A stretch of 64,000 nucleotides of DNA. It comes from Planctomycetota bacterium (GTDB lineage Bacteria; Planctomycetota; Planctomycetia; Pirellulales; Lacipirellulaceae). This document shows, in pieces, positions 35,347-44,912 of this stretch (position 1 is the stretch's first letter; every line of letters starts with the position of its first letter). A program made the position numbers and the translations under genes. A model generated the notes under the pieces. The model did no database searches and was not told where the DNA came from. It saw only the letters and a list, made by a program, of their open reading frames with translations. The stretch lies in the NCBI GenBank assembly GCA_024278955.1, contig JAJRSE010000002.1, forward strand, positions 229,237 through 293,236, read 5' to 3'.

Positions 35347-37494
35347 ATGACTCAAAAAAACACCTTCCTGCCCGAGCACTTTATCAACCGCGAGTTGAGC
35401 TGGCTGGAGTTCAATGCGCGGGTATTGGAAGAAGCTCAGGATGCGTCGAACCCTTTGCTCGAACGTCTCAAATTCCTCTCGATCTTTAGCTCGAACCTCG
35501 ACGAATTTTTCATGGTTCGCGTCGCGGGACTTCGCGAACAGGCTTTCGGCGGCGTCGCACCCCAAGACATCGCGGCAGACGGAATCCGCTCGCTAGGGCA
35601 ATTACTCAAAATATCGAAGCGTACCCAGCAACTGGTCGACCAACAGTACCGATGTTTCAACGACTCGATCTTGCCAGCGCTTGCCGAGCAGGAAATTCAT
35701 ATTCTTTGCGAAAAAGATCTCAGCAAGGATCAGCGAAAAATTGTCAACGACTTTTTCCACCAACGGGCGTTTCCTATTCTCACGCCCATGGCAATCGATC
35801 CGAGCCATCCGAGTCCTCGGTTTCACAACCGCGGGCTGTATCTTGGGGCCTTGCTCCATCGGACAAGTGGCCTAGGGCCAGCCGACCTTTTTGCGGTCGT
35901 TCAGTTGCCGCTTGTACTACCACGATTTGTTCATGTCGGCCAACCGGGCGAACCGACTTTTATTTTGCTCGAAGATATCTTAGCCTCCAAGTTACCCGAG
36001 TTGTTGGGCGGCTACGAAATTGCTCACCATGCGTCGTTCCGCATCACTCGCGACATGGATGTCGACCTCCTAGAGCAAGAGTCCGACGACATGCTCCGAG
36101 CAATCGAAACTCGTTTGCGTGCCCGACACCACTCCGAAGCGGTTCGACTTGAAATTCAATCAGACATCGGTCGCGATTTGCTCAACATGCTCGTAGGCGA
36201 AGAAAAATTACACCTAAAACACGCAGTCGACGGACACAGCTACAGCGAAGCCTACTACATCGACGGCATGCTCGACATGACCGGCCTCTTAGAGCTTACG
36301 CGACTCGTCGACAGCGACCATCTGCGGGAACCCCCCTTTCGGCCTCGCCAACCCCTTGGCCTGCGAGCCCACGACGACATTTTTGCCGAAATTGCTGATC
36401 GCGATATCCTGCTGCACCACCCTTTCGATTCTTTCGACCCGGTCGTTCAATTCATCGAGTCCGCCGCAAAAGACCCAGGCGTACTGGCGATCAAACAAAC
36501 TCTGTACCGCACTAGCGGCGACAGCCCGATTGTTCGATCGCTAATCAAAGCGGCAGGAAATGGCAAACATGTCACGGCTCTGGTCGAACTCAAAGCTCGT
36601 TTCGACGAAGCAAACAATATCGTCTGGGCTCGGCAAATGGAACGTGCCGGCGTTCATGTCGTTTACGGATTCATGGACATGAAAACCCACTGTAAGCTTG
36701 CCATGGTAGTTCGTCAGGAAGGCAAGAAAATTCGACGCTATGTCCATCTTGGCACCGGAAACTACAACCCGAGCACGGCAAAGCTTTACACCGACCTCGG
36801 CTTGTTTACCTCGAACAAAGCCATCGCCGACGATTCGACCGCACTGTTCAACTTCCTCACCGGGTACTCCCAAGGTTACGAGTGGAGAAAGCTGATCGTC
36901 GCCCCGCAAGATCTACGTCGCCGAACCATCGAACTAATCGACGCGCAAGCCGAGCGAGCAAAGCTAGAGAAAAAGTCTCGAATCTTTGCCAAACTCAATT
37001 CCTTGGTCGATCGAAAAACTATCGAGTCGCTTTATCGAGCCAGCCAGGCCGGAGTGCCGATCGATCTAGTCGTCCGAGGTATCTGCTGCCTACGCCCGGG
37101 GCTAGAAGGTATCTCTGAGAATATCCAGGTGCATAGCATTGTCGATCGGTTTCTCGAACATAGCCGGATTTTTGTCTTTGGCGAAGGAGCAAAAAAACAA
37201 GTCTTTCTGTCCAGCGCCGACTGGATGCCCCGAAATTTCGAGCGCCGAGTAGAAGTAATGTTCCCGGTCGAAGCCCCCGAATTGCAACGCCGTATTTGCG
37301 AAGAGATCGTTCCCGTGTACCTAGAAGATAACACCCGAGCCCGAAAACTTTTGCCCAGCGGTTCCTACACCCGAGTCGAAATTTCACCTGACGACATACC
37401 GCACCGCTCGCAAAGCGAGTTACTCAAAATAGCCAAAAACCTCTCCGCCTCAAGCAACCTGCCCAGCGGTAAAGACAAAAAACAGAGGGAGTGA
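35347..37494 (+). CDS. ppk1: Polyphosphate kinase 1
   Basis: A 715-residue kinase that makes polyphosphate from ATP. The N domain starts FINRELSWLEFNARVLEEA. The catalytic half has GKHVTALVELKARFDEANNI, then GVHVVYGFMDMKTHCK, which holds the autophosphorylated His (in GVH) and the second active-site His (in KTHCK). RRYVHLGTGNYNPSTAK and TVID-like IDLVVRGICCLRPG are also typical. ATG 35347 is preferred over the upstream ATG at 35194 because the extra residues come from the GGGACAAAA motif region and lack homology-like composition. Confidence 0.96.
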   Translation: MTQKNTFLPEHFINRELSWLEFNARVLEEAQDASNPLLERLKFLSIFSSNLDEFFMVRVAGLREQAFGGVAPQDIAADGIRSLGQLLKISKRTQQLVDQQYRCFNDSILPALAEQEIHILCEKDLSKDQRKIVNDFFHQRAFPILTPMAIDPSHPSPRFHNRGLYLGALLHRTSGLGPADLFAVVQLPLVLPRFVHVGQPGEPTFILLEDILASKLPELLGGYEIAHHASFRITRDMDVDLLEQESDDMLRAIETRLRARHHSEAVRLEIQSDIGRDLLNMLVGEEKLHLKHAVDGHSYSEAYYIDGMLDMTGLLELTRLVDSDHLREPPFRPRQPLGLRAHDDIFAEIADRDILLHHPFDSFDPVVQFIESAAKDPGVLAIKQTLYRTSGDSPIVRSLIKAAGNGKHVTALVELKARFDEANNIVWARQMERAGVHVVYGFMDMKTHCKLAMVVRQEGKKIRRYVHLGTGNYNPSTAKLYTDLGLFTSNKAIADDSTALFNFLTGYSQGYEWRKLIVAPQDLRRRTIELIDAQAERAKLEKKSRIFAKLNSLVDRKTIESLYRASQAGVPIDLVVRGICCLRPGLEGISENIQVHSIVDRFLEHSRIFVFGEGAKKQVFLSSADWMPRNFERRVEVMFPVEAPELQRRICEEIVPVYLEDNTRARKLLPSGSYTRVEISPDDIPHRSQSELLKIAKNLSASSNLPSGKDKKQRE

Positions 37495-37519
37495 GAATCG
37501 CAGAAAGAAAACGCCCCCA

Positions 37520-39037
37520 TTACTCCGCATTCGCCTTGCCAAGAAGTTCTTCCCAAAACGGACGAGCTGCTGCTATATCGGCAAGCACCTGCTCATTTCC
37601 AGAAAAATGTTGTTCCGCCTCCATGAGCCAATCAAGGAAAAATTGCACGCTCCCACGACTGACTCGCCGCTGGTAGGCGGACTCCACGTAATAAGGTCCT
37701 GTCGTGGCAAACTGATACGTACTCGATTTACTTGTCCTCGCACGAATCGCAAACCACCCACTACCATCAAATTCGACCGGCGGCAAACGCCCCTTTTTCT
37801 TGGCAAGCTCATCCAGGCGAATTTCAAATTCGATACGCCCATTTTTTACAATTTCCAAATACTCGACAGGTGCCAGCTCGTAAAAAGTAAGACTCAGTGC
37901 AATGTGAAATTCCCGCGACTCGCCCGCCTCTACTTCAAAAATATGTCCCGGCAGCTTCCCTTCAACCTGAGTTCGCAAAAGTGGCCCGTTCGTCACCATT
38001 ACCTGGCCAGCGCGAAGACCCTCAAACCAATTCTCCCGAGAAAACTCGCCACCGCAATGCACATACAGCCGGTTACCGCCGACCGGATTGGTATTGTTGC
38101 CCGAACCACTCCCCGCGGCAGGCGGAATTTGCAGGCCACAGTTAAGCACATGGTGGTAAATGGCTTCGCTCCACCGCCCATTGCCCATTTTGCTAGGAAA
38201 GAACGTCTTGTCACGAGGTCGTCCCCAGCCTTCGTTATCGACCACACCGTCGGCGAGCGCGTGCCGATGAATAATCTGAATCGCGTCGAGCTTAGACGCA
38301 GCAATCCACAGTGGCAAATCCCAGGCGAATGGCGTCATCGCAACGATCTCGGCATCAGCCTCGCTCGCGGCGTTCAGCATCGGAAGCGACGACTGCTTTG
38401 CTTTTCCTTGGCAAACATCGATCTCCTGCTTCGCGTTAAGCAGCAAAAGCCCTCCACCTCGCCGCCGATCGACCGACGCCGTCGACTCGACCGGGACCTC
38501 GGCAGGCAATTTCGCTTTTCGACATTTCCCTCGCGTATTTTCCTTGGCAAGCACCGGAACCAAGTCAACGCCGGTCGCTCGCATCAACAGCGGCAAATCT
38601 TTGAAACGCTGCCTCACGTCCAAGTCGCCTGCCCACCAACCTTCAGCCGCCATATCGACACGACGTTTGAGTACGACCTCGGTGTCGTCATTCGCCCGAC
38701 GCTCGATCGTGAAATGCCCGGGGCGAGTTTCGTACTCCGGACCGGCTTCGATAAGAAAACTGTAAGGTCCCTTGCGAAGTTCCAAGGTCACTTCCCCATC
38801 AAACACAAAATAGTTCCCATGCGAAATAGCCGACTTCGGTTTCACCCGAACGGGCCGATTGCGGCCATCCCGCAATTCCATTCGGACCGGAATTCGATTG
38901 CCCGTTTGCTCGTCGATAGTGACAATCGTGAGCTTGCCATCGTGCCGGGCGCCGGCCACCGGGACGGTCGTCAGAGCGACCAACACGAACGCCGGCACGG
39001 CAGCAATCGCAACAAAGATTAAACGTCTCGCCAACAA
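37520..39037 (-). CDS. Secreted PHP-like protein (CehA/McbA-related)
   Basis: A 505-residue protein with an N-terminal signal peptide or anchor (LIFVAIAAVPAFVLVALTT). A beta-sandwich-like region follows. The next part resembles planctomycete CehA/McbA family metallohydrolases of the PHP superfamily: WWAGDLDVRQRFKDLPLLMRA, NDNEGWG, GRWSEAIYHHVLNCGLQ and the LRAGQVMVTNGPLLR ending. In active relatives the first motif is GDLHVH-like; here it reads GDLDVR, so metal ligands appear replaced. It may be a non-catalytic relative. Family call moderate, function unknown. Confidence 0.65.
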   Translation of the reverse strand: MLARRLIFVAIAAVPAFVLVALTTVPVAGARHDGKLTIVTIDEQTGNRIPVRMELRDGRNRPVRVKPKSAISHGNYFVFDGEVTLELRKGPYSFLIEAGPEYETRPGHFTIERRANDDTEVVLKRRVDMAAEGWWAGDLDVRQRFKDLPLLMRATGVDLVPVLAKENTRGKCRKAKLPAEVPVESTASVDRRRGGGLLLLNAKQEIDVCQGKAKQSSLPMLNAASEADAEIVAMTPFAWDLPLWIAASKLDAIQIIHRHALADGVVDNEGWGRPRDKTFFPSKMGNGRWSEAIYHHVLNCGLQIPPAAGSGSGNNTNPVGGNRLYVHCGGEFSRENWFEGLRAGQVMVTNGPLLRTQVEGKLPGHIFEVEAGESREFHIALSLTFYELAPVEYLEIVKNGRIEFEIRLDELAKKKGRLPPVEFDGSGWFAIRARTSKSSTYQFATTGPYYVESAYQRRVSRGSVQFFLDWLMEAEQHFSGNEQVLADIAAARPFWEELLGKANAE

Positions 39038-39235
39038 TGAATCGATTCCTTATCATCCTACAAGCAAAAACGGCACAAAGACGAAGCATGCCTACCCTCT
39101 ATTTTAGCACGTAGAATGGGGTAAATAGAATGACGCCTAGACAGAAAATACGCCGTGGGCCTCGGCTACCGAGGGCTCACCACTTGGGACGCCTGCTCCC
39201 TTCGCTTCAATAGGTCCATGCGGTAAGATGGAAAA

Positions 39236-40174
39236 ATGGCAGAAGACTACTACACCACCCTGGAAATCAGCCGCAACGCCTCGACCGAGGAAATCCAGTC
39301 GGCTTATCGGAAGCTAGCGCGCAAGTACCATCCCGACCTCAATCCAGACGACAAGCAGGCCAAGCAGAAATTCCAAGAGGTTCAGAACGCATTCGACGTC
39401 TTGAACGACGCCAAAAAACGCGAAATGTACGACCGGTATGGCAGCGATTTCGAATCGGCCGGAGCAGGCGGGCCCAGCCCTCACCCCTGGGCTGCCTCGG
39501 GAGGCAACCCAAATGTTGACGTCAATTTTGAAGATCTATTTGGCGGGCAATCGGGCGGCGGGTTTTCAGATCTCTTCAAGCAATTCACCCAGCGTGGCCG
39601 CCAGCCCCAGCGTCCAACACCGCCAACACGCGGCGCAAATTTGGAAAGCGATCTCACCATTCCTTTCACCACAGCCGTGCTCGGGGGCGAAGCGCAGATT
39701 GCAGTACGCCGTGCCAACGGGGCGACGGAAACCCTTCAAGTCAAAATCCCAACTGCTATCGAGGACGGAAAAAAAATCCGACTTCGCGGCCAAGGAGAAC
39801 CTAGCCCCAACGGTGGGCAGGCGGGCGATATTTTGATCAAAGTCAACACCACGCCCCATCCTCACTTTCGCCGGAAAGGAAAACGACTTGATGTTCGCGT
39901 TCCCATCTCCCTGGTCGAAGCGATCGCTGGAGCAAAGATCGACGTCCCTACTCCTCATGGCACGATTACGCTTACCGTCCCCGCAGGCTCGTCCAGTGGG
40001 AGCAAATTACGCGTCAAAGGCCAAGGCGTCAAAGGCACCAACGGAAAACCGGGCGACTTGTTTGCTGAGCTACAAATCGTCTTGCCCGACTCCCTCGACG
40101 AAGAAGAACGCAAACAAATGCAAGCAATTTTAGAGAAACACTCCGGCAATCCCCGGGAAGACCTGCGATGGTAA
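39236..40174 (+). CDS. DnaJ-like co-chaperone, CbpA type
   Basis: A 312-residue J-domain protein without zinc fingers. The J domain occupies residues 1-70, with the HPD motif at 32-34. A Gly/Pro-rich linker runs to about 125, and two C-terminal substrate-binding subdomains follow (GGEAQIAVRR; PHPHFRRKGKRLDVRVPISL; VPAGSSSGSKLRVKGQGVKG). This is the CbpA/type II layout. It presumably stimulates a DnaK not in this window. The 3' end overlaps the next ORF by 7 bp. A separate zinc-finger DnaJ is encoded at 56147. Confidence 0.93.
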   Translation: MAEDYYTTLEISRNASTEEIQSAYRKLARKYHPDLNPDDKQAKQKFQEVQNAFDVLNDAKKREMYDRYGSDFESAGAGGPSPHPWAASGGNPNVDVNFEDLFGGQSGGGFSDLFKQFTQRGRQPQRPTPPTRGANLESDLTIPFTTAVLGGEAQIAVRRANGATETLQVKIPTAIEDGKKIRLRGQGEPSPNGGQAGDILIKVNTTPHPHFRRKGKRLDVRVPISLVEAIAGAKIDVPTPHGTITLTVPAGSSSGSKLRVKGQGVKGTNGKPGDLFAELQIVLPDSLDEEERKQMQAILEKHSGNPREDLRW

Positions 40175-40488
40175 ATTTGCTTCGTAGCGTACCGTGGCTC
40201 TTAGCCCTGGCAGCCGAAGGCTCTGGTAAGTTGCCACCACCGACCAGGGCCGCAGCAATGATGGCTCTCCTTGGGATTCTGCTATTGGGCATGTTGCTGG
40301 TCGTAGTGATCTTGGTCGGAGGCCACTGGGTGCGAAGTTGGGGAGCCCACCGCCGAGGGCCCGTTGTGCCGCCCGATCGGGTGTTCAATCCGCCTCCAAA
40401 GGACAACAATCCGCCAAAAAACCACCAGCCACCTAGCGAGGGTCTTAGCCAAAGCGATACCGTGCTTCCTGAGGAGACGAAGTTTTGA
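40168..40488 (+). CDS. Hypothetical single-pass membrane protein
   Basis: A 106-residue protein with a weak N-terminal hydrophobic stretch, a strong membrane segment (AAAMMALLGILLLGMLLVVV, near residues 28-47) and a Pro/Asn-rich tail. It overlaps the co-chaperone gene by 7 bp and ends 17 bp before rnpA, so all four genes to yidD may form one transcript. No recognisable domain. Confidence 0.65.
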   Translation: MVNLLRSVPWLLALAAEGSGKLPPPTRAAAMMALLGILLLGMLLVVVILVGGHWVRSWGAHRRGPVVPPDRVFNPPPKDNNPPKNHQPPSEGLSQSDTVLPEETKF

Positions 40489-40505
40489 ATGAGAAGGCTG
40501 TTTGA

Positions 40506-40910
40506 GTGAACTTCATGCAACGATTCACTTTCCCAAGATCGGTACGCCTGCTGAAACCTTCGGAGTTCGACCGCGTGTTCCAGCAGCGCACGTCGGCCTC
40601 CGACGGGCTGATCATCGTCTACGCCTCACGCGGAAAAAGCGAACCACCCCGATTGGGGCTGACCGTATCGCGGAAGTGTGGCAACGCGGTTGTGCGAAAT
40701 CGCTGGAAGCGATCGCTCCGCGAGGCATTTCGCCTGACGCAGCATAGGCTGCCTCGCCAGCTTGACTTGGTCGTTCTGCCACGCCGCGGCGCGTCGCCAG
40801 ACGTCGCACGTCTCCAAGATTCGCTGGTAAAGCTAGCGGCCAAGCTATCATCCAAGCTTTCGGCAAACGCTCCCTCAGCAAACCACGCAGCACAGGGACC
40901 GAAATCGTGA
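40506..40910 (+). CDS. rnpA: Ribonuclease P protein component
   Basis: A 134-residue basic protein, the partner of RNase P RNA in tRNA 5' maturation. FTFPRSVRLLKPSEFDRVF leads, and the RNR signature appears as GNAVVRNRWKRSLREAFR. The GTG at 40506 has GAGAAGG nine bases upstream; ATG 40515 is the alternative. The stop overlaps the yidD start (GTGA). The usual rpmH upstream is absent. Confidence 0.93.
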   Translation: MNFMQRFTFPRSVRLLKPSEFDRVFQQRTSASDGLIIVYASRGKSEPPRLGLTVSRKCGNAVVRNRWKRSLREAFRLTQHRLPRQLDLVVLPRRGASPDVARLQDSLVKLAAKLSSKLSANAPSANHAAQGPKS

Positions 40911-41146
40911 GGTTTCTCTGGCACGCCTGCCTAAGCCTTCCCAGCTGGGCACTGATATTCGCCGTGCAATGCTATCAGATGCTTATAAGCCCCTGGCTCG
41001 GACCTCGCTGTCGATTTCATCCTACCTGTAGCGCCTATTTTGCCACCTCGGTAAGCAAACACGGCGCAATCCGTGGCAGCTTACGCGGCCTCAAGCGAAT
41101 CGCCCGCTGCCATCCCTGGAACCCAGGGGGATACGACCCCCCCTAG
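40907..41146 (+). CDS. yidD: Membrane protein insertion efficiency factor YidD
   Basis: A 79-residue protein with the full YidD pattern: YQMLISPWLGPRCRFHPTCS with conserved Cys, then KHGAIRGSLRGLKRIARCHP and NPGGYDPP. It assists YidC-dependent membrane insertion. The GTG start overlaps the rnpA stop. yidC does not follow, unlike the common rpmH-rnpA-yidD-yidC order. Confidence 0.94.
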   Translation: MRFLWHACLSLPSWALIFAVQCYQMLISPWLGPRCRFHPTCSAYFATSVSKHGAIRGSLRGLKRIARCHPWNPGGYDPP

Positions 41147-41254
41147 GCTTTGACATTCGAGCTTTCCGCGGCTTATCTTGACCATCCAAGCAAATACTCG
41201 TACCCTTCTGCCCCACCTCTTCATATTTTCAATCAATCGGTTGGCAGAAGACCC

Positions 41255-42958
41255 ATGAAGTTACCAATAAGAAATCAATCCAAGTACGCACCACTTTGGG
41301 TGCTTCTCGTCGTATCGATAGGCTGCATGGGCCCTATTCTCAGGCAGCAGAGCCCTGAGATTTCGCTAGGCGAACAAGATTCTCCCAACACGACCTTCAT
41401 CAGCAAAGTGGCCCACCCCTATGGCATGGGCTACGTCAAACTCGAAGCGGTAGGTTTGGTGACCGGCCTAGCTGGCACGGGCGAAGACCCTGCTCCCTCG
41501 CCCCAACGGGCTTCGATTATGAGCGAAATGAATCGTCGCGAGGTAAAAGACCCCAACCAAGTTTTGGCCTCGCCCGACACGTCGCTTGTCCTCGTGCGAG
41601 GATTCCTCCGCCCTGGGATCCAGGCAGGAGACCGCTTCGACATTGAAGTCCGTGCTCCTTCACGCAGCAACACCACGAGCCTGCGCGGTGGCCGATTGTT
41701 AGAAACACGTCTTACCGAACTAGCCGTGCTCGGCAGCCAAATTCGCAAAGGCCATCTCATGGCGGTCTCACAAGGCGTCGTGCTAGTCGATCCCAATGCA
41801 AACATCAAAGACGATCAGGCTCTTGCCCGAAAAGGGCGTGTGTTACGCGGCGGCGTGGTCACAAAATCACGTAGCTTAGGACTCATCCTCGACCAGGAAC
41901 GACAATCCATTCGACTCAGCCAGCAAGTAGGTAAGGCCATTAACGGGCGATTCCATAGTTACATCAATGGTCGAAAACTTGGCATCGCGACTCCTAAAAC
42001 CGACGAGTTCATCGAACTCGAACTTCATCCGAGATACAAAGATAACGTCGGGCGATTTATGCGAGTCGTTCGCAATATCGCCATCAACGAGTCGCTCTCC
42101 CGACGTCAACAACGGTTGCTGCTCTTGAAGAACCAGCTGCTTGACCCCATCACCGCAGCAACTGCCGCCTTGCGACTTGAAGCAATTGCCGGCGAAGAAG
42201 TAATCGACATCCTCAAAGAGGGCTTAGCAGCAGACGACCCCGAAGTTCGATTCTATGCTGCCGAAGCCTTAGCCTATCTCGATGTTACCGATGCCGTGGG
42301 CCCGCTTACTCAGGCGGCTCGCGAGGAACCTGCTTTCCGCGCCCATGCGCTTGCTGCCCTAAGCGCCATGGACGATGGGGCCGCTTTCGACGAACTACGC
42401 ACGCTCTTGGGAGTGAAAAGCGCAGAGACACGCTACGGAGCGTTCCGATCGATGTGGGCCATGTCGCCCGGCGATCCGATGGTTCATGGCGAGAACATGA
42501 ATGACGAGTTTACCTACCACCTGCTTGATGTCGCCGGTCCGCCAATGATTCATGTCACGACGAGCCACCGCCCCGAGATTGTTCTCTTCGGAAAAGAACA
42601 CCAATTGAAGCTACCGCTTGTGCTCGACGCAGGACCTAAAATTTTAGTCAACGGGCTGAGCGGCGGAGAAATCAAAGTCAGCCGTTTTGGCAAAACGACC
42701 CAGCAACGGGTGGTCTCGACCAGCGTCGACGAGGTGATTCGGGCCGTCGTCGAACTCGGCGGCACCTACCCCGATGTCGTCCAAATGTTACAGCAAGCCA
42801 AAGACACCGGCACGCTTTCGAGTCGCTTTCGTGTCAATGCGCTACCCGAAGGCGGCGGCGAGCTGCTCAAGTCGACCAAAAACTCCACGGACGACCCGTC
42901 GCCCCATTCCTACGACGTCGACACCCCCAAGCCCGAGCTCTTCGGCAACCGAAGCTAG
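41255..42958 (+). CDS. FlgI-like P-ring domain lipoprotein with HEAT-like repeats
   Basis: A 567-residue protein. The N terminus looks like a lipoprotein signal (PLWVLLVVSIGCMG, Cys near residue 24). It then matches the flagellar P-ring protein FlgI: LEAVGLVTGLAGTGEDPAPS, LVRGFLRPGIQAGDRFDIEV, SLRGGRLLETRL and AVSQGVVLVDP. Instead of the rest of FlgI, two or three helical repeats near residues 300-390 (DDPEVRFYAAEALAYLDVTD) resemble HEAT repeats. No flagellar genes surround it, so a role outside the flagellum is possible. Length exceeds FlgI (about 365). Confidence 0.78.
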   Translation: MKLPIRNQSKYAPLWVLLVVSIGCMGPILRQQSPEISLGEQDSPNTTFISKVAHPYGMGYVKLEAVGLVTGLAGTGEDPAPSPQRASIMSEMNRREVKDPNQVLASPDTSLVLVRGFLRPGIQAGDRFDIEVRAPSRSNTTSLRGGRLLETRLTELAVLGSQIRKGHLMAVSQGVVLVDPNANIKDDQALARKGRVLRGGVVTKSRSLGLILDQERQSIRLSQQVGKAINGRFHSYINGRKLGIATPKTDEFIELELHPRYKDNVGRFMRVVRNIAINESLSRRQQRLLLLKNQLLDPITAATAALRLEAIAGEEVIDILKEGLAADDPEVRFYAAEALAYLDVTDAVGPLTQAAREEPAFRAHALAALSAMDDGAAFDELRTLLGVKSAETRYGAFRSMWAMSPGDPMVHGENMNDEFTYHLLDVAGPPMIHVTTSHRPEIVLFGKEHQLKLPLVLDAGPKILVNGLSGGEIKVSRFGKTTQQRVVSTSVDEVIRAVVELGGTYPDVVQMLQQAKDTGTLSSRFRVNALPEGGGELLKSTKNSTDDPSPHSYDVDTPKPELFGNRS

Positions 42959-42963
42959 TTGTC

Positions 42964-43028
42964 GTAACACGCCCGTGAGCGAGAGATGTCGCGGAAGCCA
43001 GCTTCTTCCTCGCTTACGCGTCGAGTTA
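42964..43028. repeat. Imperfect TAACTCGACGC-type palindrome
   Basis: Degenerate inverted repeat between the convergent FlgI-like and cstA genes. The right arm CTCGCTTACGCGTCGAGTTA matches the inner arms of the nested repeat at 20687-20750. Confidence 0.5.
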
Positions 43029-43043
43029 GGAACACGCCGGTTC

Positions 43044-44912
43044 TTAGCCTTCAACCGGCACTTCGCTACGCGAAGGAAGCGGCGGCAATGCTTCCTCGAG
43101 CACTCCTTTCGCTCGCGGCCACATAAGAATTGCCTCGACGACCATCCACACTTGCAGCGTGAGAATCGCAATGCCGAATGCAAGCAGGAGCCAAGAGCGG
43201 TTGGGCCAGAAGTCGTTTAGGATTTGATGCAACATGGCCCAGCCTGGCATCACGAGCATCAGCACCATCGGAATGGCAGCAAACCAGATGGGGAGATTGC
43301 GACGCATGAGATAAAAAACGAGCACCACAAATGCCAGTCCCGCCAGTAGCTGATTGGTTGCACCAAACAGCGGCCACAGAATTAGTCCGCCTGTCCCGGG
43401 GCCTGCGGGGCCGGGGACCAGCGCAATCGCTCCTCCGGTGACCACGGCCACGGTGGTTGCGGCGTACTTGCCTCGTAGCGGCGGGAAGTTTAACGAGGAG
43501 CCCAGCTCTTGGATGACGTACCGCTGAAGTCGGGTTGCGGTATCGAGAGTCGTGGCTGCAAAACAGGCGACCAGCACCGAGATGATTGCCGTGCCAAGCT
43601 TAAGCGGAATGCTGAGCGCCGACAGGAAGTTTGCCCCCCCATCAACAAACGCGCCAACCTTTTGGAACAAGCTATGGTTTTTCCAGCCGCCTGTGGTCAC
43701 TGGTTTTCCGTTACGCAATAACGGCTGGCCTGTCTCATCCAGCACCGGAGTAATTTTGGCTTGATAGCGTGATAACCAGGCAGCCCGCCCGGTCAGCGTT
43801 TCCCCCGTGTTACTATCCACCACGCCCATTCCCACGCCTGCACAACAGGCAAGGACCACCACCACGGCCAACGCCCCTTCGGTCAGCATGGCGCCATAGC
43901 CGACGTACTGAGCATCGGTTTCGCAAGCAATCTGTTTGCTGGTCGTTCCGCTTGCAACCAGACAGTGAAACCCGCTACAAGCACCGCAGGCAATCGTGAT
44001 AAACAAGAACGGCCAAATAAGCGGGGCATCGGGAGGAATGTCTTCTGCTATCGCCGGCGCGCTGGCTGCTAGGTCGAGCTGCCCCGTAAAACCGGCAACC
44101 GCAAGCCCAACGATGATTAGTCCCATCGCAACAAACAGTTGTTGACTATTGATGTAGTCGCGAGGTTGGAGCAAGACCCAAACCGGTAGCACGGAGGCGA
44201 TAAAGCAGTAAACCAGCAGCACGCCAGTCCACAAAACAATCGGCGTGCCAAAAACTCCGAAGGCTTCGATTGTGGGCATCTTGATCGGCAACCAATAGGC
44301 CCCGATCACCACGCAAGCATACAGCAGCACTAAGGCCATGAGCGAAGGCCAAAACAGCCCCACTCCTCGGCGGAACACCAGATAGCCAACCGCCACAGCC
44401 AACGGCATCGCTGCCCATACGCTGAGCACCGAAGAAGGGTAGTTGCTAAAGATCACCGCAATCACCAATCCGAAGATTCCAATAACAATTGCCAAAGCAA
44501 AAAAAAGAATCAACAGGAACAAAATTTTTGCTCGCGGAGAAATCATCCGTCCAGAAATTTCGCCCACCGTTTGTCCCCGATTCCGAAGGCTGATCACCAA
44601 TGCTCCAAAATCGTGGACCGCGCCGATAAAAATCGAACCCACAACGATCCAAATCAAGGCCGGCAGCCAGCCCCAGAATACGGCAATCGCAGGTCCCACG
44701 ATCGGCCCCGTCCCTGCGATGCTGGTAAAGTGATGTCCAAAAATCACCGATTTGCGGGTTGGCACAAAGTCGACGTCGTCCTGTAGTTGCTTGCTAGGCA
44801 CCTCGGCTTCGGCGTCCAGCGAAAAAATCTTCCTCGCCAGCCACCGCCCGTAAGTGTGATAAGCGACGAGAAATCCAAAGAACGAGCCAATAGCAATGAG
44901 CAGAGTAAGCAT
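43044..44912 (-). CDS. cstA: Carbon starvation protein CstA
   Basis: A 622-residue membrane protein with about 16 hydrophobic segments. CstA landmarks include TYGRWLARKIF at the N terminus, HHFTSIAGTGPIVGPAIAVF, SLRNRGQTVGEISGR and TIACGACSGFHCLVASGTTS. The family takes up peptides or pyruvate during carbon starvation. ATG 44912 is chosen because the upstream in-frame residues are polar and unlike the family. No btsS/btsR-type regulator adjacent. Confidence 0.94.
   Translation of the reverse strand: MLTLLIAIGSFFGFLVAYHTYGRWLARKIFSLDAEAEVPSKQLQDDVDFVPTRKSVIFGHHFTSIAGTGPIVGPAIAVFWGWLPALIWIVVGSIFIGAVHDFGALVISLRNRGQTVGEISGRMISPRAKILFLLILFFALAIVIGIFGLVIAVIFSNYPSSVLSVWAAMPLAVAVGYLVFRRGVGLFWPSLMALVLLYACVVIGAYWLPIKMPTIEAFGVFGTPIVLWTGVLLVYCFIASVLPVWVLLQPRDYINSQQLFVAMGLIIVGLAVAGFTGQLDLAASAPAIAEDIPPDAPLIWPFLFITIACGACSGFHCLVASGTTSKQIACETDAQYVGYGAMLTEGALAVVVVLACCAGVGMGVVDSNTGETLTGRAAWLSRYQAKITPVLDETGQPLLRNGKPVTTGGWKNHSLFQKVGAFVDGGANFLSALSIPLKLGTAIISVLVACFAATTLDTATRLQRYVIQELGSSLNFPPLRGKYAATTVAVVTGGAIALVPGPAGPGTGGLILWPLFGATNQLLAGLAFVVLVFYLMRRNLPIWFAAIPMVLMLVMPGWAMLHQILNDFWPNRSWLLLAFGIAILTLQVWMVVEAILMWPRAKGVLEEALPPLPSRSEVPVEG

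Noticed and set aside
34859..35350. A 163-codon + strand ORF before ppk1
   Set aside because: Its protein would be low in structure and is built from repeat phrases and the GGGACAAAA motifs; no ribosome binding site and it overlaps the ppk1 start.
37607..39022. A 471-codon + strand ORF opposite the PHP-like gene
   Set aside because: Antisense shadow with Arg/Pro/His-rich composition; the minus-strand protein has a signal peptide and family motifs.
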